The notes under the pieces were generated by a model. The model was not told where the DNA came from. It ran no database searches and worked only from the letters and a program-made list of their open reading frames with translations. From Gemmatimonadales bacterium UBA7889 (GTDB taxonomy: Bacteria; Gemmatimonadota; Gemmatimonadetes; Longimicrobiales; Gaopeijiaceae), in contig DLRL01000079.1 of the NCBI GenBank assembly GCA_002501085.1, positions 1 to 35,640 on the forward strand: a DNA stretch of 35,640 nt, in the 5' to 3' direction. A program made the position numbers and the translations under genes. Positions within the stretch are counted from its first letter, which is position 1. The number at the start of each line of letters is the position of its first letter. Positions 1-7,646 of this stretch are shown one piece after another.

Positions 1-1
1 T

Positions 2-298
2 CACGCGATTGTCGTGGCAGGTGGGTATATCGTTGTAAACACGGTTGTTGGTAACATCATCGAGCCAAGATGGATGGGTCGAAGTCTAGGACTTTCGACA
101 CTCGTTGTTATCCTATCCCTTCTCTTTTGGGGATGGGCCTGGGGCCCTCTAGGCGCTCTTCTATCAGTACCACTGACTGTTGGCGTCAAGATTTTGCTCG
201 AGAACACAGAAGATCTTCGATGGGCGGCAATTCTCTTGGATAAAGGCCCCCCCCCCGATACAACGTCCGTGAGTGACACCGTTAGAGCAGATACCTGA
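2..298 (+). CDS. AI-2E family transporter, C-terminal part (5' end outside window)
   Basis: The reading frame is open from the window edge to a TGA at 296-298, so only the last 98 residues are seen. It has hydrophobic segments and the pattern GNIIEPRWMGRSLGLSTLVV followed by a hydrophobic stretch with WGWAWGPLGALLSVPLTV. That is the conserved C-terminal signature of the AI-2E/PerM/YhhT exporter family (PF01594). These are inner-membrane proteins of about 350 residues; substrates vary, so quorum-signal export should not be assumed. A run of ten C (247-256) encodes part of the soluble tail. The next gene starts 3 bases after the stop and is probably co-transcribed. Family assignment is firm; function is unknown. 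Confidence 0.85.
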   Translation, partial: HAIVVAGGYIVVNTVVGNIIEPRWMGRSLGLSTLVVILSLLFWGWAWGPLGALLSVPLTVGVKILLENTEDLRWAAILLDKGPPPDTTSVSDTVRADT

Positions 299-300
299 AG

Positions 301-810
301 ATGGCACGAATCTCATTTGGGGAGTTACCGGACCACGGGCGGCTATGGATTTTTCCATGCAGTCGTGCTCTCTCGGGTCGAGAGTCTGAGGTTTTCATCG
401 ACACAGTCCACTCCTTTCTGGATGATTGGAAGGCACATGGGATTCCTCTCCGCTGCGCAGGGGAACTCCGGGACAGCCGGTTCTTGATTGTAGGCGTAGA
501 TGTCGACTCTGAATTACCCTCTGGATGTTCTATCGACGCTCTTGTGAACCAACTTCGGACGCTTGGTTCAGATATTGGAGTCTCATTGGTCGACCACGCA
601 CCGGTCTGGTATCGAGAGGGGACTGATATTCGAAGTGTATCAAGATCTCAATTCAGGGCACTCGCTAGAGCTGGAACTGTCACTTTGGCGACCAAGGTGT
701 TTGATACCAGTCTTACAAGAATCCATGACTTACGTTCAGGGGATCTCGAACGCCCGGCTTCAGATATGTGGCATGGGCGAGCCTTCTTTCGAGATCAGGT
801 CACTGCTTAG
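301..810 (+). CDS. Conserved small cytoplasmic protein (family often mislabelled 'ABC transporter ATPase')
   Basis: This is a 169-residue soluble protein with no signal peptide or membrane segment and no Walker A motif. Its landmarks are an N-terminal WIFPCSRAL, then LDDWKAHG, RFLIVGVDVD, SGCSIDALVNQL (around residues 74-85), and PASDMWHGRAFF near the C-terminus. The same order of elements (W-Y/F, W-x-AHG, SGCSID, PAS-x-SWH) is found, as I recall, in a roughly 160-residue family widespread in Bacteroidetes that databases have labelled an ABC transporter ATPase without support. It begins 3 bases after the transporter stop, so the two are probably co-transcribed. No biochemical role can be given. 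The invariant Cys and the W-H pair could be functional residues. Confidence 0.7.
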   Translation: MARISFGELPDHGRLWIFPCSRALSGRESEVFIDTVHSFLDDWKAHGIPLRCAGELRDSRFLIVGVDVDSELPSGCSIDALVNQLRTLGSDIGVSLVDHAPVWYREGTDIRSVSRSQFRALARAGTVTLATKVFDTSLTRIHDLRSGDLERPASDMWHGRAFFRDQVTA

Positions 811-829
811 TCAGATAGTTGTAATGGGA

Positions 830-1831
830 TTACCGAGCATCACCATTTAACTGCTCAGCAAGAAATCGCGCAGCCTCTACTTCTGCCCAAAATGTTGGTT
901 TTGTAGGTGTTCCCTCTAGGAATCCAACGTGTCCACCAACTGGGTGAATCACGAGTTGGATCATCGGGTTGTCTGATACTTCCGTTCTCGGTATTGACTG
1001 GGCTGGTAAGAAAGGGTCGTCCTCTGCGTGAATTAAGAGTGTAGGAATATCGATGTCTCGCAAGAACTTGAAGCTACTGGATTCTGCGTAGTAAGCAGCT
1101 GCATTTTCAAACCCACCCAATGGTGCGGTAGCAACGTCATCGAATTCCCAAATCGTTTGTGAGTTCAGCACGACATTTAGATCAAGTACCGGGCTAAGAA
1201 GTTCTTGTTTTATACGGACTTTATGCTTTAGTGATCTCAGAAAGTAAGCAGCATAAAAGCGCCCCATCCAGGACTGTTCTAGAAGTTGAGAGCCTGCAGC
1301 GAGATCATAGGGAACTGAAATTGCTACAGCGGAGTCAGGTTTCCCTCTGACATCCGAAGATTCCTCACCCAGGAGCTTGAGTAGGACATTTCCTCCGAGC
1401 GAAAATCCGAGAGCGCCTATAGGCCTGTTCGGGAAGCGTTGACGAAGAAGCGCGAGTATGAATTGAGGGTCGTTAGTCTCACCCGAGTGGTAGTAGCGAG
1501 GCCTCCGATTGGGTTCTCCGCTACAGCCTCTGAAATTCAGAGCGACCGGCCAAATACCCCGAATGAAAAGCTCCCTACAAATGTTCCGGACGTACCGCCT
1601 GGAGCTAGAACCCTCGAGGCCATGAAGTACTAGTGCGATTGGTGAATCTGACGAAGGCTCTGGTCCCCAATCCAAGTCGAGGAAATCTCCATCAGGTGTA
1701 TCCAGCCGTTCGCGATGATACGGTGGGCCATTTGGAGATCTCAAGATTCTGGCCATGAGGGTTTGAGCATGACATCCGTGCGCCCAGCGAGCAGCGCAGA
1801 ATGGTGCGGGCTTAAAGTTCAATCCATCCAC
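830..1831 (-). CDS. YheT-family alpha/beta hydrolase
   Basis: This 333-residue cytoplasmic alpha/beta hydrolase resembles E. coli YheT and the eukaryotic EMB8/ABHD1-3 group. It opens with a family-typical segment (WAHGCHAQTLMARIL). It then shows the oxyanion-hole strand LVLHGLEGSS (around residues 68-77), the nucleophile elbow GFSLGG with Ser144, an acidic residue in AEDDPF (Asp271 or 272) and the catalytic His301 in GGHVGF. A complete triad means it is likely an active esterase or lipase; the physiological substrate is unknown. The start is taken as GTG at 1831 because no in-frame ATG lies near; the Shine-Dalgarno site is weak. It stands alone on the minus strand, convergent with the small-protein gene and divergent from the barrel gene. 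Confidence 0.88.
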   Translation of the reverse strand: MDGLNFKPAPFCAARWAHGCHAQTLMARILRSPNGPPYHRERLDTPDGDFLDLDWGPEPSSDSPIALVLHGLEGSSSRRYVRNICRELFIRGIWPVALNFRGCSGEPNRRPRYYHSGETNDPQFILALLRQRFPNRPIGALGFSLGGNVLLKLLGEESSDVRGKPDSAVAISVPYDLAAGSQLLEQSWMGRFYAAYFLRSLKHKVRIKQELLSPVLDLNVVLNSQTIWEFDDVATAPLGGFENAAAYYAESSSFKFLRDIDIPTLLIHAEDDPFLPAQSIPRTEVSDNPMIQLVIHPVGGHVGFLEGTPTKPTFWAEVEAARFLAEQLNGDAR

Positions 1832-1950
1832 TTACTGAAAACTCCCAATTTGGTGATTCGAAGTGATACTGGTCTACGTTAGTATCATAGGGATGAAGTT
1901 ACTGCTTCGGTGAGTGAGCCAAATAAAAGTGCCGTGACGTGGTAACCTCT

Positions 1951-1956
1951 TATAGT
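1951..1956 (+). promoter_or_regulatory. Possible -10 box before the barrel gene
   Basis: TATAGT lies 30 bases upstream of the ATG at 1986 in the gap shared with the divergent hydrolase gene. No convincing -35 box sits at the right distance, so this is only a suggestion. The ribosome binding site GAGGA at 1976-1980 is clear and fixes the start at ATG 1986 rather than the TTG at 1983. Confidence 0.25.
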
Positions 1957-1985
1957 AACTAGATGGGTGCATCGCGAGGAACTTG

Positions 1986-3128
1986 ATGAGTGCCGTGACA
2001 CTGAAGCTTATTTTGTGCTGTACGCTTCCTATTTATTTGCCTGGGGATACGGTTCCATTCAGTCAGAACTGGTACTCAGGAGAAGAAAGTTCGGGTGTCC
2101 CGAGGACAATCAGATGGGCTTTCCAACGTCCAGATCTCTTCAGGTACAACAGAGTGGAGGGATTCTCGCCAGGCGTTCGAGCCCAATTTCGACCACAAAG
2201 TCCAATGGGTCCAATTTCGGTTACAGGGATGGCTAGTCTCGGGCTAGCGAACCTGAAGCCAAATGTGAGACTGGACTTTACCCGAGAAACCTTACAACAC
2301 GGAATCACAGTCAGTGTATTTCATGAACTAACTGCCATCGATGAGCGTGCGGGACACTTAAGGCTCGGGAACTCAATAACTGCTCTTGTTGCAGGACGGG
2401 ACGATGGCGACTACTACCGACGGTCTGGCACGTCTCTGGAATGGGCACATTCCTCAAGGGAAGAGAACTCTCTTCGGATTCGTGTATTTGGAGAATATCA
2501 TCGCCCCGCAAAAATCGAGTCGGACTTCACTATTTGGGGACTCATTAATGAAAAGTCAGAGTGGCGGCCTAACGTAGGAGTGGATACCGGATGGTTTCTA
2601 GGAAGTTCAATAGAGTTTGCTTCCAAATGGGGTTCAGACCCCCTTTCCCCCCACGGTGCAATGTTGGTGTCCGTAGAGGGTGGGGCAGGGACAGCGGAAT
2701 ACGGGCGCGCGAACTTACTCGGTAGCCTTGATCTTCCGATCGTCCGTGACATGCGGATCAGTTTGGAGGCTGGAATCGGCACAAGTGTTGGTGACCTTCC
2801 AATACAGCGTGGTTGGTATCTTGGTGGACCAAGTACACTACGCGGTTTTCCACCGCGAATTCTTGGAGGAGTCCGGTTTGCGCGTGTTCGAGGAGAGATC
2901 GCTCGATCCTTCTCTGTTGGTGATCTCTCCTTTTTTGCAGACGGCGCTTGGGTGCCTTATGACCACCGTTTTGACGTGGAGACAGATGATCATGAAACTC
3001 TTTTTTCCGTGGGGTCTGGTTTGTCTGTCCTTGATCAGTTAATCCATTTTGACGCGTCCTGGAATCTGCGATACTTCAGTCTATCCTCTGTAAGGTTCGA
3101 CGCCTACCTAGACTTCGTGCCCTTCTAG
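1986..3128 (+). CDS. Omp85/BamA-like surface-antigen beta-barrel protein
   Basis: This 380-residue protein has a hydrophobic N-terminus compatible with a signal peptide, then many short alternating hydrophobic/polar strands typical of an outer-membrane barrel. The C-terminal part carries RGWYLGGPSTLRGFPPR. It matches the bacterial surface antigen domain (PF01103), including the LRGF element equivalent to the conserved VRGF/Y loop-6 motif of BamA/TamA. It is followed by a strand with FFADGAWV and ends in a terminal Phe, as expected for BAM substrates. No POTRA domain precedes the barrel, so it is shorter than BamA or TamA. It could be a transport or lipid-related barrel such as those linked to patatin-like proteins. 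The substrate is unknown. The start is set by GAGGA five bases before ATG 1986. Confidence 0.75.
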   Translation: MSAVTLKLILCCTLPIYLPGDTVPFSQNWYSGEESSGVPRTIRWAFQRPDLFRYNRVEGFSPGVRAQFRPQSPMGPISVTGMASLGLANLKPNVRLDFTRETLQHGITVSVFHELTAIDERAGHLRLGNSITALVAGRDDGDYYRRSGTSLEWAHSSREENSLRIRVFGEYHRPAKIESDFTIWGLINEKSEWRPNVGVDTGWFLGSSIEFASKWGSDPLSPHGAMLVSVEGGAGTAEYGRANLLGSLDLPIVRDMRISLEAGIGTSVGDLPIQRGWYLGGPSTLRGFPPRILGGVRFARVRGEIARSFSVGDLSFFADGAWVPYDHRFDVETDDHETLFSVGSGLSVLDQLIHFDASWNLRYFSLSSVRFDAYLDFVPF

Positions 3129-3228
3129 TTTCTAGACAATGCTGCTATCTAAGGACAGAATGCCGGGTCCGTGATTAGGATTAGGGATAGATATACAGAG
3201 ACCTCTAAGTAATGCAGGTGGATATAGC

Positions 3229-5346
3229 ATGGTCAGCTTGTGCCGGGTTGCATTGGTTTTCGTTACTCTTTGCTCTTGCTTGGGGTGTCAGATTACCACG
3301 TCGACAATAGAAGGGGACGACGTGATATTTGTGCGCACGAGCGATGGATTGCTCCGCAATCCTAGACTTCAAGCTATTGTCGACCTCCAAGTAGACCGGG
3401 ACGCACTGGGTCTAGCTGAAACACTTTTTGCGACGGACCCTGCTCTGAGAGCTCGAGCGGCATTCGCTCTCGGATCTGTTCAAGAACCCACCACAATTTC
3501 GATCCTGGTGTCCAGGTTACAGAATGAAGAAAACGCGGCAGTACGACGGGACATCGCTTTTGCGATTGGTCAGCTTAACAACGAGGCCGCAGTCCCTGTT
3601 CTAGTAGATGCACTCACCCAAGAAACACAGCGTGACGTCAGATATCGAATCCTAGAAGCTCTAGGTAAGATCGAGGCCACCTTGGCATCTGAGGCGCTTC
3701 TCTCGGCCGATGTACTAACTGGCGAAGAACCCCTGAGAGTCTTTGCGCTCGCAGTGAGTGGAGCAGTCTTCAACGTGGATCATGCGGACAGTCGTGACTT
3801 GTTATTTAGTAAATTAGATGATTCCAACCCAGATATTAGAGTGGCTGCGGCATACTATTTTGGGCGTGTAACAGACACATCCCTGTGGTCATCCAGAGTG
3901 TTACGTCTTCGAGAGGTCCTGGATCTATTTAAGAAAGATGATCCGGCTGCCATGCATCTTATAGTGGCCCTTGGTCGGCTAGGAGATGATTCGGATGTCG
4001 AGCGACTAACCGGATGGGCTGGTTCAGCTCAGGACTGGCGCGTGCGGGCTGAAGCACTAGCAGGACTCACTGGGCGAGAATCTCAACCGGAGGTGCTTGA
4101 GGTTCTATTGAATAGTCTTGAAGACTCTTCCGAGCATGTAGCCGTTAGGGCGGCGAGTAGTATCGCGAGAGTGGACCACCCTCCTGAAATCATTACGCGT
4201 ATTAAGAGTTGGATTGATTCCGACCTAGGACATGGAAGTGTAACCGAACCGCTCTTGCGACTATTAGGCCGGCAGGATGAAGGGCCATTTGTATTTAATT
4301 GGTTGGACGCACTGAACTCAGACGACTCGGCAGGTTGGAAGGTGGGTGTGGCTGCCCTTAGTCAAGTGAGTGGGACAGAGGCACTCCAGAGGCTCAGCGA
4401 AGCAGCTCAGTCCTCCTATCCAGAGGTCAACACTGCCGCGGTTGAGGCTTTAGCGCGTCGCTGGTCTGGGGATAGGCAGAATGCTGAACTCAGACCAGTC
4501 TATTATGAAATTTTTGCCGGTGCGGTACAGAGCGACGATGCTAGCGTCTACCGGACTGGGTTAGAGATGCTTACTGACCCTCTCTTCGGTGAGTTTGGTA
4601 GTGCTGAAGTCTTGGCTGATGTATACCGGGAATTTGCGGCTGAATCAGAGATCCGAGAGGCTATCGAGATCTTGGGTTTGATAGCGATCACGGGTGACCC
4701 GGGTGCTCACTTGATCCTCCGAGAAGCACTGGGAAACCAAATTGGTCTAATAAGGCGGACCGCAGCTATAGAACTCGAACGATTGACCGGAGAGGTTTCA
4801 ACTGTTGATATCAGAGTTGATGATGGCTTGGGGTTACCTCCTGAAGTATTGCCTGCGCCGCCAAGCTATGATCCGACCCGAATCGACTGGAGCTACTTGG
4901 GACGGCTTGGTGAAGCTCCTGAGTTGGTGACTGAGACGACTCGGGGACGAATTAGAATCAGAATGTTCACGGAGCATGCACCTCATACCGTTCAAACGAT
5001 TGCCCGACTTAGTGAAGAAGGACGTTATGATGGCGTGGCCTTTCACAGAGTCATCCCGAATTTTGTAGTTCAGGGGGGGGATGTGGAGGGCTTTTCTGGT
5101 ATGGGTGGCCCAGGATTCGAGATTACAACTGAGTTAAACGGAATACCTTTCGAACGAGGGTCTGTGGGTATGGCAAGGCTCGGGAAAGATACCGAGGGTT
5201 CGCAATTTTTTATCGCTCATACAATGCTTCCACACTTAGACGGTGGGTATACTGTGTTCGGGCGGGTTGTTGAGGGAATGGACATCGTGGACCGTATAAC
5301 TCAGGATGACCTTATTCTCAGCGCGAAGGTCGAAGTAAGGGACTGA
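3229..5346 (+). CDS. HEAT-repeat lipoprotein with C-terminal cyclophilin-type peptidyl-prolyl isomerase
   Basis: This is a 705-residue exported protein. Residues 1-20 form a signal sequence ending in a lipobox-like CLGC (Cys20), so it is probably a lipoprotein. Residues from about 45 to 530 are alpha-helical HEAT/PBS-like repeats, with recurring units such as DPALRARAAFALG, EENAAVRRDIAFAIGQL and HVAVRAASSIARV. From about residue 563 to the end is a cyclophilin domain. It contains FHRVIPNFVVQGGD with catalytic Arg607, and GSQFFIAH (657-664). Cyclophilins catalyse cis-trans isomerisation of Xaa-Pro bonds. The likely site of action is the periplasm, with the HEAT solenoid as a client- or partner-binding arm. 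The cyclophilin active site is encoded across a run of eight G (5073-5080). It follows the outer-membrane barrel gene on the same strand. Confidence 0.88.
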   Translation: MVSLCRVALVFVTLCSCLGCQITTSTIEGDDVIFVRTSDGLLRNPRLQAIVDLQVDRDALGLAETLFATDPALRARAAFALGSVQEPTTISILVSRLQNEENAAVRRDIAFAIGQLNNEAAVPVLVDALTQETQRDVRYRILEALGKIEATLASEALLSADVLTGEEPLRVFALAVSGAVFNVDHADSRDLLFSKLDDSNPDIRVAAAYYFGRVTDTSLWSSRVLRLREVLDLFKKDDPAAMHLIVALGRLGDDSDVERLTGWAGSAQDWRVRAEALAGLTGRESQPEVLEVLLNSLEDSSEHVAVRAASSIARVDHPPEIITRIKSWIDSDLGHGSVTEPLLRLLGRQDEGPFVFNWLDALNSDDSAGWKVGVAALSQVSGTEALQRLSEAAQSSYPEVNTAAVEALARRWSGDRQNAELRPVYYEIFAGAVQSDDASVYRTGLEMLTDPLFGEFGSAEVLADVYREFAAESEIREAIEILGLIAITGDPGAHLILREALGNQIGLIRRTAAIELERLTGEVSTVDIRVDDGLGLPPEVLPAPPSYDPTRIDWSYLGRLGEAPELVTETTRGRIRIRMFTEHAPHTVQTIARLSEEGRYDGVAFHRVIPNFVVQGGDVEGFSGMGGPGFEITTELNGIPFERGSVGMARLGKDTEGSQFFIAHTMLPHLDGGYTVFGRVVEGMDIVDRITQDDLILSAKVEVRD

Positions 5347-5407
5347 ACTCTCCATTCCAGGCTCTTCTGTGTGGTACTCAGTAAGTGATCTGTTTCTATC
5401 GCACCTT

Positions 5408-5437
5408 TTTACACTAAACGGCGTTAGCATTTATAAC
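5408..5437 (+). promoter_or_regulatory. Candidate sigma-70-type promoter of the efflux operon
   Basis: TTTACA at 5408-5413 (5 of 6 to the -35 consensus) is followed after 17-18 bases by TTATAA/TATAAC (5431-5437). Transcription would start near 5444, about 40 bases ahead of the TetR gene. This is pattern matching to the general bacterial consensus only. Confidence 0.45.
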
Positions 5438-5466
5438 CCTTACATTATTGACTGACTAGGGCACTA

Positions 5467-5483
5467 TGTTTACGGTGTTAACA
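5467..5483. promoter_or_regulatory. Inverted repeat at the TetR start codon, candidate autoregulatory operator
   Basis: TGTTTAC-GGT-GTTAACA forms 7-base arms with one mismatch around a 3-base centre. It lies downstream of the candidate promoter and its last base is the A of the TetR ATG at 5483. Size, symmetry and position fit a TetR-family operator that would repress the whole operon. Binding is inferred. Confidence 0.4.
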
Positions 5484-6115
5484 TGGGGGCCCAAAGAAAT
5501 AGGATACTTGTGTGTGCGTGTGAACTCTATTTAGAGACTGGCTTATCCGGTTTCTCAATGAGAAAGCTCGCAAAGAATGTTGGTGTTACTGCCCCGGCCC
5601 TTTACCGACACTATGACGGTAAAGAAAAAGTGCTCGGTGATGTTGTTAGGGAAGCGTACCATGCTTACCAGGGATACGTACACCGGGCGCTACAGGCGCC
5701 CACACCGATCGAGCGTTTCTTCCAGGCTGGTGAAGGGTATCTCGATTTTGCACTTGAACACCCCCGTTGGTACAAGATTATGTTTTCTGGCCCGGAACGC
5801 CTTGGAATGAAGGAGCTTCCGGATGACATAGAAGCAATGGGGTTGGGAGTCCATCAGTTTTGGGTAGACCGAGTTCGCGAATGTATGCAGGTCGGCCTCC
5901 TCAAGGAGGATGATCCACTCCAAACCTCATTGACGATGTGGGCGCATGCGCATGGGATGGTTCTGCTTTACCACCAAGGCATCTTCCCAATGGACCGAGA
6001 GGAATTCCAATCACTATTCGAGCAATCGGGTGCTCGAATGATGAATGGCTTTGCCACCCCTAGCTTCGCGGCTCAACTGGAGAAGCTCTATATCCAAGGT
6101 CAAACAGCGCCTTAG
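5483..6115 (+). CDS. TetR/AcrR-family transcriptional regulator
   Basis: This 210-residue regulator has an N-terminal TetR helix-turn-helix: ILVCACELYLETGLSGFSMR, then LAKNVGVTAPALYRHYDGKE within about the first 50 residues. The C-terminal ligand domain has the aromatic pattern YLDFALEHPRWYKIMF and a later WAHAHGMVLLY, which is like the WHG-type TetR C-terminal domain (TetR_C_33 group). Such proteins repress adjacent transport genes and release DNA when bound by a small ligand. It is 28 bases ahead of the tolC-like gene with no terminator between, so it is the first gene of the efflux operon and probably its repressor. No good Shine-Dalgarno site is visible; the start codon overlaps the candidate operator. 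Confidence 0.9.
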   Translation: MGAQRNRILVCACELYLETGLSGFSMRKLAKNVGVTAPALYRHYDGKEKVLGDVVREAYHAYQGYVHRALQAPTPIERFFQAGEGYLDFALEHPRWYKIMFSGPERLGMKELPDDIEAMGLGVHQFWVDRVRECMQVGLLKEDDPLQTSLTMWAHAHGMVLLYHQGIFPMDREEFQSLFEQSGARMMNGFATPSFAAQLEKLYIQGQTAP

Positions 6116-6143
6116 GCGTGAGATCGAATAGGAAAAGGAAATA

Positions 6144-7646
6144 ATGATAAGGATACAATCCTGGAAGAACGTTCTCGGTATCGTTCCAATATGCGTGAGC
6201 TTAGGGGTTGGACTGGGTTCAACTGGGGTAGAAGCCCAAGCTAACCGGATAGTTTTCGGGATAGAGGATGCTGTTCGAACTGCACTAGGAGCGAACCCTG
6301 ATATTGTGGCAGCACGTCTCGGGCTCGCTGAGGCAGAGGATCGTGTTTCGGAGGCGTGGAGTGAGGTCTACCCAAGCGTAGATCTGAATGCCAGCTACTC
6401 GAGAAACATTTCACCTACTGTCAATTTTCTTCCTGCGTCGATCTTCGATCCTACCGCGGGGCCAGACGACTACTTACCTGTTCGGTTTGGGGCTGACAAT
6501 CAGTGGGCTTCAACTATCTCTGTAGAACAGCCACTTCTACGTCCCTCGGTTTTCGTGGGAGTAGGGGCTGCGTCTCGCTTTGAGCAACTCCAATCAGAGG
6601 CAGTTCGCGGTCAATCTCATGCAGTCGCGACTCGGGTACGGCTATCCTACTACCAATTCCTGCTCTCGAGTGAACAGCTGCGCCTAACAGAGAACTCTGT
6701 ACGACGAGTACGTGAATCTGTTCGCGAAACAAGAGCGAGGAACGAGGCTGGGCTTGCTTCAGACTACGATTTACTGCGGCTTGAGGTAGAGCTGGCAAAT
6801 CTAGAACCCAACCTCAGGCGGGCAGAGAATAGCATTCGTGAAGTCCGCCGTCAGTTGGCGATCGAGCTAGATGTGTCCGACCAAGAAGAGATCACGGTGA
6901 GGGGGGCGCTGGCCAACATGGATTTGGACAACCTTGAGAATAATGATGCAGATAACCGTGAGATCTTAGAATTCATGGGATTCCAAGCAGGAGATCTAGA
7001 ACTATCGGACCGTGCTCTTCGGATGGCAGGTGAATTGAGATCCGACCTGAGGCAGCTGGAGCTAAATCGGGATCTAAGGCAGAGTGAAGTGAGATTAGAG
7101 CAAGCAAGCTATTTCCCCGAGGTCACACTGTTCGGCAACTACATCATTAATGCTCAGGACAATGGGAGTCCGAACTTCTTTGCTCGCGGTGACGGGCAGA
7201 GGGCGTACTCTCGCATTGTTGGCGTCAGGGTGAGCCTGCCAGTGTTTCAGGGCTTCAGACGGGTGTCTCGAATCAGTCAGAAGCGAGCAGCCCTTCGATC
7301 TGCAGAAGTCCAGTCACAACGGGGGCGTGATATGGCCCAGGCCCAGGTGAAGAGCCTCCTGGAGTTGTCTGTAGAAGCATTGTTACGAGCTCGGGCTCAA
7401 AGACTGGCGGTGCAGCAGGCAACTAGAGGCTTTGAAATAGCAAGTGCGCAGTATCGAGAGGGACTCGGAAGCCAGTTTGAGCTTATAGATGCGGAGGTGG
7501 CACTACGTCAGAGTGAATTTAATTACGCGCAGGCCGTCTTCGATTACCTGGTCGCGCGTGCACAATTAGATGAGGCGACTGGGTTAGTCCCATTTGTTGA
7601 TCAAGAAGCAATCCAAACAGCTGGAGAGGGTTACGAACTACCATGA
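6144..7646 (+). CDS. TolC-family outer-membrane efflux channel
   Basis: This 500-residue protein has a signal peptide (residues 1 to about 31, ending GVEAQA). It then shows two copies of the outer-membrane efflux protein pattern: long amphipathic helices rich in Glu, Arg and Gln with spaced Leu/Ala, and short barrel segments such as LFGNYIIN. The second half has the typical SLPVFQGFRR and QYREGLGSQFELIDAEVALR. It forms the trimeric channel-tunnel through the outer membrane for the tripartite pump. AGGAAAAGGAA precedes the ATG. It overlaps the adaptor gene by 4 bases (ATGA), which indicates translational coupling. Confidence 0.93.
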   Translation: MIRIQSWKNVLGIVPICVSLGVGLGSTGVEAQANRIVFGIEDAVRTALGANPDIVAARLGLAEAEDRVSEAWSEVYPSVDLNASYSRNISPTVNFLPASIFDPTAGPDDYLPVRFGADNQWASTISVEQPLLRPSVFVGVGAASRFEQLQSEAVRGQSHAVATRVRLSYYQFLLSSEQLRLTENSVRRVRESVRETRARNEAGLASDYDLLRLEVELANLEPNLRRAENSIREVRRQLAIELDVSDQEEITVRGALANMDLDNLENNDADNREILEFMGFQAGDLELSDRALRMAGELRSDLRQLELNRDLRQSEVRLEQASYFPEVTLFGNYIINAQDNGSPNFFARGDGQRAYSRIVGVRVSLPVFQGFRRVSRISQKRAALRSAEVQSQRGRDMAQAQVKSLLELSVEALLRARAQRLAVQQATRGFEIASAQYREGLGSQFELIDAEVALRQSEFNYAQAVFDYLVARAQLDEATGLVPFVDQEAIQTAGEGYELP

